A stretch of 64,000 nt of DNA from Alphaproteobacteria bacterium (GTDB lineage Bacteria; Pseudomonadota; Alphaproteobacteria; Rhizobiales; Rhizobiaceae), in the NCBI GenBank assembly GCA_024742485.1, contig JANSYK010000001.1, positions 1,736,001-1,800,000 on the forward strand. The letters are read 5' to 3'. Each line of letters begins with the position of its first letter. Positions within the stretch are counted from its first letter, which is position 1. Shown here in pieces: positions 8,648-17,656 of this stretch. A model generated the notes under the pieces. It had not been told where the DNA came from. It saw nothing but the letters and a program-made list of their open reading frames with translations, and did no database searches. The position numbers and the translations under genes were made by a program.

Positions 8648-9685
8648 ATGTCATATCTGAAAAAAGCAATCGGCGTCGCGACTGCCGCGTGCCTGACCGT
8701 CGGTCTGGCTTTCGCACCAGCCTCGGCCCAGGACAAGAAGGGCTCGATTGTTTCATTCAACGGTCCTGCTGGTGAGGCCTATATCGGCCGGTTCATCAAG
8801 GGGATCAAGGAAACTGCCGAACTCAAGGGTTTCGATATCAAGGTCTTTGAAAATCAGTTCAACCAGGCCGAACAGGATCAGCAGGTCCAGCAGGTCCTGG
8901 CGGCTGGTCAATTGCCGGATGTCTTCATCTGGTGGCCGTCGGATGCCACGGCCGGTCTCGGGTCACTGCGTGCCCTTCACAAGACCGGGGTTCCTGTTCT
9001 GAAGATCAATCAGCTTCCGAATGAGCAGGACAAGAAATACATCTTCGGTTATGCCGGTCCGGATGACCGTCTGCGCGCCCGCAATGCCGGATACATGATG
9101 CGCGAGGCCGCAGCGGCCAAGAAGGCCAATGGCGGTGAAGGCTTCAATGTCATCGTTCTGTCCTACCCGCATTCCTATGGCGGTTACGGTCTTTCGATCA
9201 ACGCTTTCAAGGAAGCCATTGCAGGATCGGACCTCAACATCATCGGCGACGTCGACGAGGGCTTCGGACAGGCCAATGGCTACAAGGGCGCGGCAAAACT
9301 CATTGCCAGCGTCAAGGATCAGGGCATTCATTTTGTCTATGGAATGGACGACGCCATCCTCACCGGCGGCATCAAGGCGCTTGAAGAAGCCGGGTATACC
9401 ATGGGCGAGGACGTCATTGCCGTCGGCACTGTGTGCAATGGCGACAAGCAGTTGATCGAAGAAGGCAAGCAGTTTGGAACCACGTTGCAGTCTCCGCTGC
9501 ATGAAGGACAGCTCGCCATCAAGCTGGTCGAGGAATATCTCGATACGGGCAAACTGGAAAACTATATCAACTTCACGCCGAATCCGGCCGTCACCAAGGA
9601 AACCATCGAAACCACCGCTCTGCAGGGCTACGATGGAAAGCTCTATGGTATCAATGAACTGTGTTCAGGTGCCTGGGCACAATAG
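8648..9685 (+). CDS. RbsB-type sugar ABC transporter periplasmic binding protein
   Basis: A 345-residue precursor with a signal peptide (SYLKKAIGVATAACLTVGLA, cut after PASA) and a Peripla_BP_4 fold that opens GSIVSFNGPAGEAYIGRFIKGI. The ligand is probably a sugar or polyol. GGGAGG is 5 bases before the ATG. It heads an importer operon (ATPase, two permeases) and is followed by a GC hairpin. Family members range from ribose and xylose to autoinducer-2 binders, so the ligand is not assignable. Confidence 0.87.
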   Translation: MSYLKKAIGVATAACLTVGLAFAPASAQDKKGSIVSFNGPAGEAYIGRFIKGIKETAELKGFDIKVFENQFNQAEQDQQVQQVLAAGQLPDVFIWWPSDATAGLGSLRALHKTGVPVLKINQLPNEQDKKYIFGYAGPDDRLRARNAGYMMREAAAAKKANGGEGFNVIVLSYPHSYGGYGLSINAFKEAIAGSDLNIIGDVDEGFGQANGYKGAAKLIASVKDQGIHFVYGMDDAILTGGIKALEEAGYTMGEDVIAVGTVCNGDKQLIEEGKQFGTTLQSPLHEGQLAIKLVEEYLDTGKLENYINFTPNPAVTKETIETTALQGYDGKLYGINELCSGAWAQ

Positions 9686-9708
9686 GCTCTGCCCCCCTGT
9701 TCAGGTGT

Positions 9709-9729
9709 CCGGGGACTGATCGTCCCCGG
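9709..9729 (+). other. Intercistronic hairpin after binding-protein gene
   Basis: CCGGGGAC / GTCCCCGG is a perfect 8-bp stem with a five-base loop, 24 bases after the stop of the binding-protein gene and before the ATPase. There is only a weak T tract after it, so it may act as an mRNA 3' stabiliser rather than a terminator. Confidence 0.65.
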
Positions 9730-9785
9730 CGCCATTTTGGTGATTGAAAGGCACGCAACAGGCGCGCCGACAACCGGATGACCCG

Positions 9786-11288
9786 ATGCAACCGCTGCTC
9801 AAACTCTCGTCCGTCAAGCGATCCTTCGGTGCAATCCACGCCCTAAAGGGTGTTGATTTCGAAATCATGCCCGGAGAAGTCATGGGTTTGGTCGGCGAAA
9901 ACGGCGCCGGAAAATCGACACTGGTCAAGATCATCAGCGGTTTCGACAATGGCTACAGCGGCGAATACCGGTTCAACGGCGAATCCGTAAATTTCTCGAG
10001 CCCCGCAAAGGCCGAACTGGCAGGCATCGCCATCGCCCAGCAGGAGCTCAGCCTTATCCCGACCATGAGCGTCGCGGAAAACATTTTTCTGGCCGGACAC
10101 AATGTGCCGACCATCGCCGACAAGCGGCGGCTGGTCAAAATGGCTCGCCCCTTTCTCGATGAAGTTGGGCTCGACACCATCAATCCGGCCATCGGCGTCG
10201 ACCGCCTGTCGGTCGGCGAACAGCATCTGGTGGAAGTCGCCCGGCTGATCGCACATGATCCGCAGGTTCTGATCCTGGATGAGCCGACAGCGGCATTGGG
10301 CGAATCCGACAGCATCCGCATCCTCGACATGGTTTCCAGGCTCTCCAAAAAGGGCAAGTCGATCATCTATGTCAGCCATCGCCTGGATGAGATTTTCAAG
10401 ATCACTGATCGGATAACCGTTTTGCGTGATGGTGAGAGCCAGGAGCCGCGGACAGCCGACACGCTGGATGTCAATTCACTGGTCGAGCTGATGCTCGGAC
10501 GGGAGCTGGACATCATGTTTCCGGAACGGCGGCCGAAAACCGACGCTGAACCGCTGATGAGGGTTGAGCAATTGTGGCCGGATGGTTTGCTGGAACCGGT
10601 GGATTTCGAAATCTACCCGGGTGAAATTCTGGGCCTTGCCGGTCAGCTCGGAAGCGGCTCCGGTGAAATCCTTGCCGCCATTGGCGGTGCCCAACTGACC
10701 CGATCCGGCAAATTGTCCTATTCGGGCCGCAGTTTCCTGCCGTCGACACCCAAACAGGCCATCCGGGCCGGCATCGCCTATTGCTCGGAAGACCGCAAGC
10801 TCGATGGCCTGTTTCTTGGTCGGCCAATCAAGGAAAACCTCTCCTCCCCGTCCCTCGGCGCCATATCAAGACTGGGTTGGATGTCATCTGCGGCGGAATG
10901 GAAACTGGCGACCAGTATTGCTGAAAAATTCACCATTGATGCCAGCAGGCTGTCCGCCGAGGCCGGTGTATTGAGCGGCGGTAACCAGCAGAAGGTGGCG
11001 CTTGGAAAATGGCTGTCCATCGAACCGAAGATCATTCTCGTCAACGAACCAACAAGGGGTGTCGATGTCGGCGCGCGGGCCGAAATTTACCAGAAACTGC
11101 GTGATCTTGCCGATTCGGGGGCGGCCATTGTGGTTGCCTCGACCGACATCCAGGAAATCACCAATCTGCCGGACCGGATCATCACCTTCTATCGCGGATT
11201 GAAAATCGGCGAGCTTGCGCTTCAGGAACTTTCGGCCGCGACGATCCTGAAGCAGATCACCGACCCGTTCAACGAGACGAACCTTTAA
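9786..11288 (+). CDS. Sugar ABC transporter ATP-binding protein, two nucleotide-binding domains
   Basis: A 500-residue RbsA/MglA-type ATPase. The first domain has Walker A GENGAGKST, signature LSVGEQHLVE and Walker B VLILDEPTAALGES. The second has the degenerate Walker A of this family (GLAGQLGSGSGE), signature LSGGNQQKV and ILVNEPTRGVDVGA. The ATG at 9786 gives the usual N-terminus MQPLLKLSSVKRSFG; an upstream TTG only adds a non-conserved stretch. It energises import with the permeases at 11303 and 12325. Confidence 0.9.
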   Translation: MQPLLKLSSVKRSFGAIHALKGVDFEIMPGEVMGLVGENGAGKSTLVKIISGFDNGYSGEYRFNGESVNFSSPAKAELAGIAIAQQELSLIPTMSVAENIFLAGHNVPTIADKRRLVKMARPFLDEVGLDTINPAIGVDRLSVGEQHLVEVARLIAHDPQVLILDEPTAALGESDSIRILDMVSRLSKKGKSIIYVSHRLDEIFKITDRITVLRDGESQEPRTADTLDVNSLVELMLGRELDIMFPERRPKTDAEPLMRVEQLWPDGLLEPVDFEIYPGEILGLAGQLGSGSGEILAAIGGAQLTRSGKLSYSGRSFLPSTPKQAIRAGIAYCSEDRKLDGLFLGRPIKENLSSPSLGAISRLGWMSSAAEWKLATSIAEKFTIDASRLSAEAGVLSGGNQQKVALGKWLSIEPKIILVNEPTRGVDVGARAEIYQKLRDLADSGAAIVVASTDIQEITNLPDRIITFYRGLKIGELALQELSAATILKQITDPFNETNL

Positions 11289-11302
11289 GGCAGACCTGCG
11301 CA

Positions 11303-12328
11303 ATGAGCATGAATGCAGCCACGAACGATCCCGAAATCCGGTCCACCCTGTTCAACAGGATGCTGGACCGGTATTCGCCGCTCGTTGTGATCCTGGTCGC
11401 ACTCTTCGCGGTGGTTTTTGTCTATGGCATGGTCACCGCGCCCAACTTCCTGACGGTCTTCAATTTCAAAACCATCATCCGCGATGCCGCCCTGGTCGGC
11501 ATCATGGGTATCGGCCTGACCTTCGTGACCCTGTCCGGCAACTTTTTCCTGTTATCGATGAAGGAGACAGCCGCACTCTCGATCATCGCCTTTGCGATTG
11601 CCATGTCCAATGGCTATGGGTTCGAGTTGGCTTTCCTGTTCACCATGTGCGTTGCCGTTATTGCCGGCATGCTGCAGGGTGCGCTGATCGGTCTCGGTGG
11701 CAATCCGATTGTGGTCACGCTCGGCGCCGCCGGTCTGTTTTTCGGGATCGCCTCCTGGTGGAGCGACAATCTCGTGGTTTCCTTTCGACGGCCGCACGGT
11801 GCAGAGTGGCTAGGATCCGGCTCGTTTCTCGGTCTGCCGAACATCACCATTGCCTTCATCCTGATCGCGATCACGGCCGAAATAGTCCTGCGCTACACCA
11901 GCTTCGGCCGGCAGGTCTATCTCATTGGCGCCAACCGCGCCGCCGGACGGGCGACCGGTCATGAAAATTTCTCCATGGCGATCAAGACCTGCACAATCGC
12001 CTCGGTTTGCTCGGCCTTTGTCGCCATTGCGTTTTCAGCCCAGGTATCGAGCGCGCATGTCAACTATTTCTCCTCCGAATTCGGATCATCCGGGGACATG
12101 ACAATCCTCGTCATCGCCACGGTGATGGTCGCCGGCAACTCGATCATGGGCGGCTACGGGTCGACATTGCGCACAAGTCTGGGCGCCATCTTCATTTCGA
12201 CCGTCGACAACATGATGGTCCTACACGGTTTCAACAGCGGTCCAAGGGTTCTTGCCGTTGGCCTGATGATCGTTTTTAGCATCATCGTGTTTGCGCTTGT
12301 ACGCAGGGGGAGCAGGGTTCAGGAATGA
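11303..12328 (+). CDS. Sugar ABC transporter permease (RbsC family), first subunit
   Basis: A 341-residue BPD_transp_2 permease with multiple hydrophobic helices, including the conserved regions IMGIGLTFVTLSGNFFLLSM, GNPIVVTLGAAGLFFGIASW and YTSFGRQVYLIGANRAAGRATG. It starts 14 bases after the ATPase stop and its TGA overlaps the next permease start (ATGA). The two different permeases probably form a heterodimeric channel. Confidence 0.88.
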   Translation: MSMNAATNDPEIRSTLFNRMLDRYSPLVVILVALFAVVFVYGMVTAPNFLTVFNFKTIIRDAALVGIMGIGLTFVTLSGNFFLLSMKETAALSIIAFAIAMSNGYGFELAFLFTMCVAVIAGMLQGALIGLGGNPIVVTLGAAGLFFGIASWWSDNLVVSFRRPHGAEWLGSGSFLGLPNITIAFILIAITAEIVLRYTSFGRQVYLIGANRAAGRATGHENFSMAIKTCTIASVCSAFVAIAFSAQVSSAHVNYFSSEFGSSGDMTILVIATVMVAGNSIMGGYGSTLRTSLGAIFISTVDNMMVLHGFNSGPRVLAVGLMIVFSIIVFALVRRGSRVQE

Positions 12329-13392
12329 CACAGAAATCCGACACCGGCCTGCCGGGCCGTCTGAAGAACTGGGTTGTCGGCAACCCGGACCTTGCCTTTG
12401 CCATCCTGCTGGCGGTGTGCGTCTATGGCTATTTCGCGCTGACCAATGATCTGTTTTTCACCCACCGGACAAGCTATGCGATCATGGAACGCTTTGCCGT
12501 GCTTGGCCTTGTCGGCCTGGCGCTCACACTGTGTATCATTGCTGGCGAGATCGATCTTTCCATCGGCTCGAACGCCGCCCTTGCGGCGGTGATCGTTGTC
12601 CGCTTCACCGACTCTCTCGGCGCTCCCACCGCCGCTTTGATCGCCATTGCCATATCCAGCGTCATTGGTCTCATTCAAGGGTATTTTGTGGCCTACCTGC
12701 GCATTCGGGCCATCGTATTGACGGTCGGAACATTGATGCTCCTGCGCGGCGTGGCCCTCTTTGCCGCCGAAGAGAAGACGGTGATGCTGACGGATTTCAC
12801 CGTTCCCGATTTCATCTCGACCAAGATGCTGGTCTATTTTTCACCGGCAAGCCTGCTGGTCATCGGGGTCTTTGTCCTCATCGCCCTGTTCATGAACTAC
12901 ACACGCTACGGGCGCGAGATCTACGCCATTGGTGGCGCACGCAAGGAGGCGCTGGCATCCGGCATTGACCTGAAACGCCCGATGATGATCGTCTTCACCA
13001 TCTCCGGTTTTTGTGCCGGGCTGGGCGGGGTTATCATCGGCCTCAGATCGGGAACCGCGCAGGCGCTGGGCCTGCAATACCTGCTGCTTGCAGGCACCGT
13101 GGCTGCTTTCATCGGTGGCGTCAGTATTCTTGGCGGTCGCGGTGGTGTCATCGGCGCCGCAATCGGGACCCTCACGGTCAACTTCCTGAATACAGGGCTC
13201 GTGTTCAACGTGACACCATCTTTCATGGTCCAGCTCTATCTGGGCATCCTTCTGATGGTGGTGATCATGTTCCAGACCGGCTCCCGTGTCTTTCAGAGCC
13301 AACAAAGGCGCAAGCAGATTCTCAGTGATGTGGACCGCCGCCGTGAGAGTCTCAAGGTTCGAAACCCGCAGCCTGTTTCCGTACCACCTTAA
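12325..13392 (+). CDS. Sugar ABC transporter permease (RbsC family), second subunit
   Basis: A 355-residue BPD_transp_2 permease. Family hallmarks are GLALTLCIIAGEIDLSIGSNAAL, RAIVLTVGTLMLLRG, YTRYGREIYAIGGARKEALASGI and GGVSILGGRGGVIGAAIGTL. A charged C-terminal tail of about 40 residues follows the last helix. It is translationally coupled to the preceding permease by a 4-base overlap and closes the importer operon. Confidence 0.88.
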   Translation: MTQKSDTGLPGRLKNWVVGNPDLAFAILLAVCVYGYFALTNDLFFTHRTSYAIMERFAVLGLVGLALTLCIIAGEIDLSIGSNAALAAVIVVRFTDSLGAPTAALIAIAISSVIGLIQGYFVAYLRIRAIVLTVGTLMLLRGVALFAAEEKTVMLTDFTVPDFISTKMLVYFSPASLLVIGVFVLIALFMNYTRYGREIYAIGGARKEALASGIDLKRPMMIVFTISGFCAGLGGVIIGLRSGTAQALGLQYLLLAGTVAAFIGGVSILGGRGGVIGAAIGTLTVNFLNTGLVFNVTPSFMVQLYLGILLMVVIMFQTGSRVFQSQQRRKQILSDVDRRRESLKVRNPQPVSVPP

Positions 13393-13396
13393 AAAA

Positions 13397-13411
13397 TATC
13401 CAATTTGGATA
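13397..13411. promoter_or_regulatory. Candidate operator of the HTH-SBP regulator
   Basis: TATCCAATTTGGATA is a perfect 15-bp inverted repeat (TATCCAA, centre T, TTGGATA) 67 bp before the ATG of the regulator gene. A related sequence lies at 8551-8565, and an almost identical 12-mer, ATCCAATTTGGA, lies inside the regulator gene at 14967-14978. The position suits autoregulation. Confidence 0.6.
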
Positions 13412-13477
13412 AATTGTGCATTAGAATAACCCGGCCTGGACATTAACGTGTCGGAAAATCCAGTCGGAGGAAGCCCC

Positions 13478-15298
13478 ATGCAGAGCGGAACGCAGTCCGT
13501 TGCCAATCTGTTGGGCCGCTATGATCGGCAGGCAGCAAACGGGCAGCCTGAAGGACCCTATGAGACAGCCGATCAGCGCCCGGCATTCGGCGTGTCCAGC
13601 CGGGAAATGGCACATTTTCTCGATTTCATCGAACAGATGGAAAACGAGGTTACCCAGGCCCTTTCCATCAAGACCGGTTACAGTGAAATGCGCATGTTGG
13701 TCACCCTGCTGCGCAACCATCTGACAGGCAAGCTCACGACGAGTTCGTCACTGGTGGCCAATTCGGGCCTATCCTACGGAACGGCCATGCGGGGGATCGA
13801 TTCTCTGGTTGATCGCGGGCTGATCCTCAAGCGCCCGCGAACCGTGACGGGCAAATCCTTTTCCCTCCATCCAACGGAAAAGATGCTGCTCGAATGGCAG
13901 GAACTGGCACGGCGCAGCCATTCCCTCGTCGGAAGCACCTTCGGATCCCGCGGTGGTGAGCGAAGCGAATTGTCCGACTATTTTTTCGGCGCCTCCTATT
14001 CGACCGGCAGTGTCCTCCCGCCGCCCAGCATCCTGGAATCGAAGCTTCCGATCAACAACGATCTCAGGCTTCTCGTTCACGCCGATCCGACCTTCATGGC
14101 AATGAACGTATTGAAGAAGCAATTTGAAACGGTGTTCGGCGTGGGCATCCGGTCACGCGCTCTTTCCATCGACCGGCTGCGCGAGGAGATTCTGACCAAC
14201 TCGCAGTCTGATCAGTCCCGCTACGATATTGTTGCCTGCGACCTGCCCTGGTTCGGTGAAATGGCTGCTGCCGGTCATTTTCTGCCGCTCGATCAATTGA
14301 TGAAGGACTGCGCCTTCAACGCCACCGACTTTCACCAGGAAGCCCTTGCCAGTGCACGCTATCAGGGCCGTCAATACGGCATTCCGGTGCAGACCACGCC
14401 GGAACTTCTGGTCTGCCGCAGTGACATCTTTGCCGAACGCGGTATCCGCCCGCCACGCACGATAGAGGAAACCCTGTCGGCTGCACGCCAGCTGCATGAT
14501 CCCTTTGGCGGCATGGCCGGCATTGCCTGGAATGCGGCACGCGGCACACCGCTCGGACATTCCTTTCTGTTCGTCATGGCGGCCTTCGGTCAGCCAGTGC
14601 TCAATCTGAGAAAAACAGCAACGGGATTCGATGGTGAGAACGTTTCCGGCGAGAACTTCCGTCCGATGTTTGACACGGGCGCGGCGCGCGATACGGCCGA
14701 GTACTTTCGCGAACTCCTGCATTATTCGCCGCGTGGCATTCTCAACATGTCCTGGTATGAGCGCGCGCGGTGTTACGCAGACGGTGCGGCTGCCATTGCC
14801 TATTGTGCGACATTGCTGGCACCGCTCTTCGAACTGGATGAAAAATCACCCGCCTTTGGCAAGACAGAATATCTTCCCCATCCGGCCGGCCCGAAGGGGC
14901 GAAACATAGCACCCGTCGGAGGGTATGCCCTTGCCATTCCGTCGAATATCGCGCCGGAACGAATTGATCCAATTTGGACAGCTTTGGTGTCGCTAACATC
15001 GGCGCAGACCGTCAAACTCTATATCGAGAACGGCAGCCTGGTGACACCACGCTTCAGCGTCAGCATGGACCCGGAGGTGAAACGGATTTCACCGATGATA
15101 TCCATTGTGGATGAAATGGCGCGGGTCGGCGTCTTTCAGATGTGGCCAAGGCCGCCTGTTCCGGAAATTGCAGAGATCATCGCCATTGCCGGCGAGGAAA
15201 TGCACGACATGTTGCTCGGTGCAAAATCCACTAGCCAGGCTTTGGAAAACGCGCAGAACCGCGCCGATGCATTGATGCGTTCGAATGGACATTATTAA
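13478..15298 (+). CDS. Winged-helix regulator fused to a solute-binding-protein-type sensor domain
   Basis: A 606-residue protein without signal peptide or membrane helix. About residues 60-130 look like a MarR-type winged helix (SEMRMLVTLLRNHL, LVANSGLSYGTAMRGIDSLVDRG, then a KRPRTVTGKSFSLHPTEK wing). From about 185 to the C-terminus it reads as an SBP_bac_1 (MalE-like) domain: NDLRLLVHADPTFM, YDIVACDLPWFGEMAAAGHFLPLD, YGIPVQTTPELLVCRSDIF, GGYALAIP. The ATG at 13478 has GGAGGAAG in front; an upstream in-frame GTG does not. It probably senses a sugar in the cytosol and controls the adjoining importer and catabolic genes. The fold of its sensor differs from that of the importer's own RbsB-type binding protein. 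Confidence 0.75.
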   Translation: MQSGTQSVANLLGRYDRQAANGQPEGPYETADQRPAFGVSSREMAHFLDFIEQMENEVTQALSIKTGYSEMRMLVTLLRNHLTGKLTTSSSLVANSGLSYGTAMRGIDSLVDRGLILKRPRTVTGKSFSLHPTEKMLLEWQELARRSHSLVGSTFGSRGGERSELSDYFFGASYSTGSVLPPPSILESKLPINNDLRLLVHADPTFMAMNVLKKQFETVFGVGIRSRALSIDRLREEILTNSQSDQSRYDIVACDLPWFGEMAAAGHFLPLDQLMKDCAFNATDFHQEALASARYQGRQYGIPVQTTPELLVCRSDIFAERGIRPPRTIEETLSAARQLHDPFGGMAGIAWNAARGTPLGHSFLFVMAAFGQPVLNLRKTATGFDGENVSGENFRPMFDTGAARDTAEYFRELLHYSPRGILNMSWYERARCYADGAAAIAYCATLLAPLFELDEKSPAFGKTEYLPHPAGPKGRNIAPVGGYALAIPSNIAPERIDPIWTALVSLTSAQTVKLYIENGSLVTPRFSVSMDPEVKRISPMISIVDEMARVGVFQMWPRPPVPEIAEIIAIAGEEMHDMLLGAKSTSQALENAQNRADALMRSNGHY

Positions 15299-15335
15299 GC
15301 CTCGGTGACGCATCGGGGTTCAACGGAGAACCCTG

Positions 15336-16634
15336 ATGAACACAGCGCTCAACCCCAGGCTCCTGCGCCCGGAAGATGTAAATCCCAACTGGCGTTGGGA
15401 CCGCCATATCCCGGCTCCCGGCCATATGGCGGTGGATTTCGAGCGGCGGGTCGACCATGATCGGTTGCGCAGATACCGTTTATCACGCGCCCGCGAAGCG
15501 CTGAAAAACTCAGAATGCGGCGCGCTGCTGCTCTTCGACGTCAACAATATCCGTTATATTTCCGGCACCAAGATCGGCGAGTGGGAGCGTGACAAACTGT
15601 GCCGCTTTGCGCTGTTGATGGGCGACGAGGAACCCATCGTCTGGGACTTCGGTTCGGCTGCCGTTCATCATCGATTGTATTGCGACTGGCTTGATCCGGA
15701 GCGCTGCCGCGCCGGAATGCTTGGCATGCGCGGCACGGTTCCACCCGCAGTTGGCCTTATGAAAAACCATGCCGAGGAAGTGATGGGACTGCTGAAGGCA
15801 GCTGGGGTTTCCGACATGCCGGTGGGCGTGGACTATGCCGAAACGGCCATGTTCTTCGAACTGCAGAAGGCTGGCATGACCATCGTCGATGGCCAGCAGG
15901 TGATGCTGGATGCACGGGAAATCAAGAATATCGATGAGATCATGCTTCTGAACCAGGCAGCCGCCATGGTCGATGGCGTCTACCACATGATTCACGAGGA
16001 ACTGAAACCCGGTGTGCGCGAAAGCGACATTGTCGCGCTGTCCAACAAGATGCTCTACGAAATGGGCTCCGACGATGTCGAGGCGATCAACGCCATTTCT
16101 GGCGAACGGTGCAGCCCGCATCCGCACAATTTCACCGACCGGCTGATCCGCCCGGGCGATCAGGCCTTTTTCGACATTCTGCAATCCTATCAGGGTTATC
16201 GAACCTGCTACTACCGAACCTTCAATGTCGGGACAGCGACGCCGGATCAAAATGATGCCTATGTCAAATGCCGGCAATGGCTCGATCACGCGATTTCACT
16301 GATCAAGCCGGGCGTTTCGACCGACACGGTGGCAGCCGTCTGGCCGAAGGCCGAGGAGTTCGGTTTCCCGAATGAAATGGCGGCCTTCGGTTTGCAATTC
16401 GGCCACGGGCTCGGACTGGCGCTGCACGAGCGTCCCATCATCTCTCGTCTCGTCTCGTTTGACGACCCCATGGAGATCAAGACGGGCATGGTGTTTGCGC
16501 TGGAGACCTTCTGTCCGGCAAAGGACGGATATTCGGCCGCGCGCATCGAGGAAGAGGTCATCGTCACCGATACCGGCTGTCAGGTGATCAGTCTCTTCCC
16601 GGCCCAGGACCTCCCGATTGCCAATCGCTACTGA
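15336..16634 (+). CDS. M24 family (creatinase / Xaa-Pro peptidase / DddP-like) hydrolase with altered metal site
   Basis: A 432-residue protein with a creatinase N-terminal domain (CGALLLFDVNNIRYISGT around 61-78) and a pita-bread catalytic domain. It retains Asp280, the GHGLGLALHERP box (His357), Glu390 and Glu405. The second metal Asp, normally in GYxSDxTRT, is Cys291 here (GYRTCYYRT). Loss of one ligand could give a mononuclear or metal-free enzyme, as in creatinase. It lies between the HTH-SBP regulator and E1 alpha in the same orientation, so its substrate is likely part of this pathway; peptide, amidine or DMSP-type substrates are all possible. Confidence 0.75.
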   Translation: MNTALNPRLLRPEDVNPNWRWDRHIPAPGHMAVDFERRVDHDRLRRYRLSRAREALKNSECGALLLFDVNNIRYISGTKIGEWERDKLCRFALLMGDEEPIVWDFGSAAVHHRLYCDWLDPERCRAGMLGMRGTVPPAVGLMKNHAEEVMGLLKAAGVSDMPVGVDYAETAMFFELQKAGMTIVDGQQVMLDAREIKNIDEIMLLNQAAAMVDGVYHMIHEELKPGVRESDIVALSNKMLYEMGSDDVEAINAISGERCSPHPHNFTDRLIRPGDQAFFDILQSYQGYRTCYYRTFNVGTATPDQNDAYVKCRQWLDHAISLIKPGVSTDTVAAVWPKAEEFGFPNEMAAFGLQFGHGLGLALHERPIISRLVSFDDPMEIKTGMVFALETFCPAKDGYSAARIEEEVIVTDTGCQVISLFPAQDLPIANRY

Positions 16635-16643
16635 ACGCATCCC

Positions 16644-17624
16644 ATGAAAAAAGCTGAGAACCACAACGCGGAAAACCTTCTGCGCATGTATCGCCAGATG
16701 GTGCGCATCCGTACCTTCGAAGACATCGCCAACGAGCTCTATCTGTCCGCCAAAATGCCTGGACTGACCCATATGTATTCAGGTCAGGAGGCCGTTGCGG
16801 TCGGCATATGCGAGGCCCTCGACAAAACCGACCACATCACCTCGACCCATCGCGGGCACGGCCATTGCGTCGCCAAGGGTGCCGAATTCAAGGAAATGTT
16901 CAGCGAGTTGCTGGGCAAGGAAGAAGGCTACTGCCGCGGCAAGGGCGGATCCATGCACATTGCCGACCAGGACAACGGCAATCTTGGCGCCAATGCCATC
17001 GTCGGCGGTTCCGCCGGCATTGCCACCGGGGCCGCATTGAGTGCCCGCCGGCTTGGCAGGGACAGCGTGACCGTGTGCTTCTTCGGTGATGGCGCGATGG
17101 GCCAGGGCCTGCTCTATGAGGTGATGAACATGGCTGCGCTTTGGAAGTTGCCGGTCATCTACGCCTGCGAGAACAATCTCTACGGGGAATACACCCACAT
17201 GTCCGAGATGGCGGCCGGCGACCTCAAGGCCAGGGCCGAGGCGTTCGGCATCGAAGCCTTCGAGGTTGACGGACAGGATGTCCTGGCGGTCAACAGGCTC
17301 GCACAGCAACTGGTCGCCCGTGCGCGCAACCATGAAGGCCCCTTTTTCGTGACGCTGAACACCTATCGCTACCATGGACACCATGTGGGCGACATCAACC
17401 GGACCTATTATCGCAGCAAGGAAGAGGAAGCGCACTGGAAGGAAAACCGCGACCCGATCACCAATTTCGGTGCATGGCTTATCGCAGAGAAAATTGCCGG
17501 TGCCGATGATCTGACCAGCGTGCGCGAGACAATCAGACAGGAAGCCGATGAGGCCGTTGAACATGCATTGGGTGCGGCCTATCCGCCCGCCACGGATGTG
17601 GGGGAGCATGTTTATGCGGATTGA
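16644..17624 (+). CDS. Pyruvate/acetoin-type dehydrogenase E1 component, alpha subunit
   Basis: A 326-residue E1 alpha with the thiamine-diphosphate motif beginning GDGAMGQGLLYEVMNM and ending ENN, plus ITSTHRGHGHCVAKG and RGKGGSMHIAD typical of AcoA/PdhA. It decarboxylates a 2-oxo acid (or cleaves acetoin) together with the beta subunit. It begins 9 bases after the M24 gene and overlaps the beta-subunit region closely. The length fits AcoA-type proteins. The catabolic context (ALDH, SDR, importer) argues against housekeeping pyruvate dehydrogenase. Confidence 0.85.
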   Translation: MKKAENHNAENLLRMYRQMVRIRTFEDIANELYLSAKMPGLTHMYSGQEAVAVGICEALDKTDHITSTHRGHGHCVAKGAEFKEMFSELLGKEEGYCRGKGGSMHIADQDNGNLGANAIVGGSAGIATGAALSARRLGRDSVTVCFFGDGAMGQGLLYEVMNMAALWKLPVIYACENNLYGEYTHMSEMAAGDLKARAEAFGIEAFEVDGQDVLAVNRLAQQLVARARNHEGPFFVTLNTYRYHGHHVGDINRTYYRSKEEEAHWKENRDPITNFGAWLIAEKIAGADDLTSVRETIRQEADEAVEHALGAAYPPATDVGEHVYAD

Positions 17625-17656
17625 AACCGAAAATGACACCGCAGCGAGGCTCGGCC

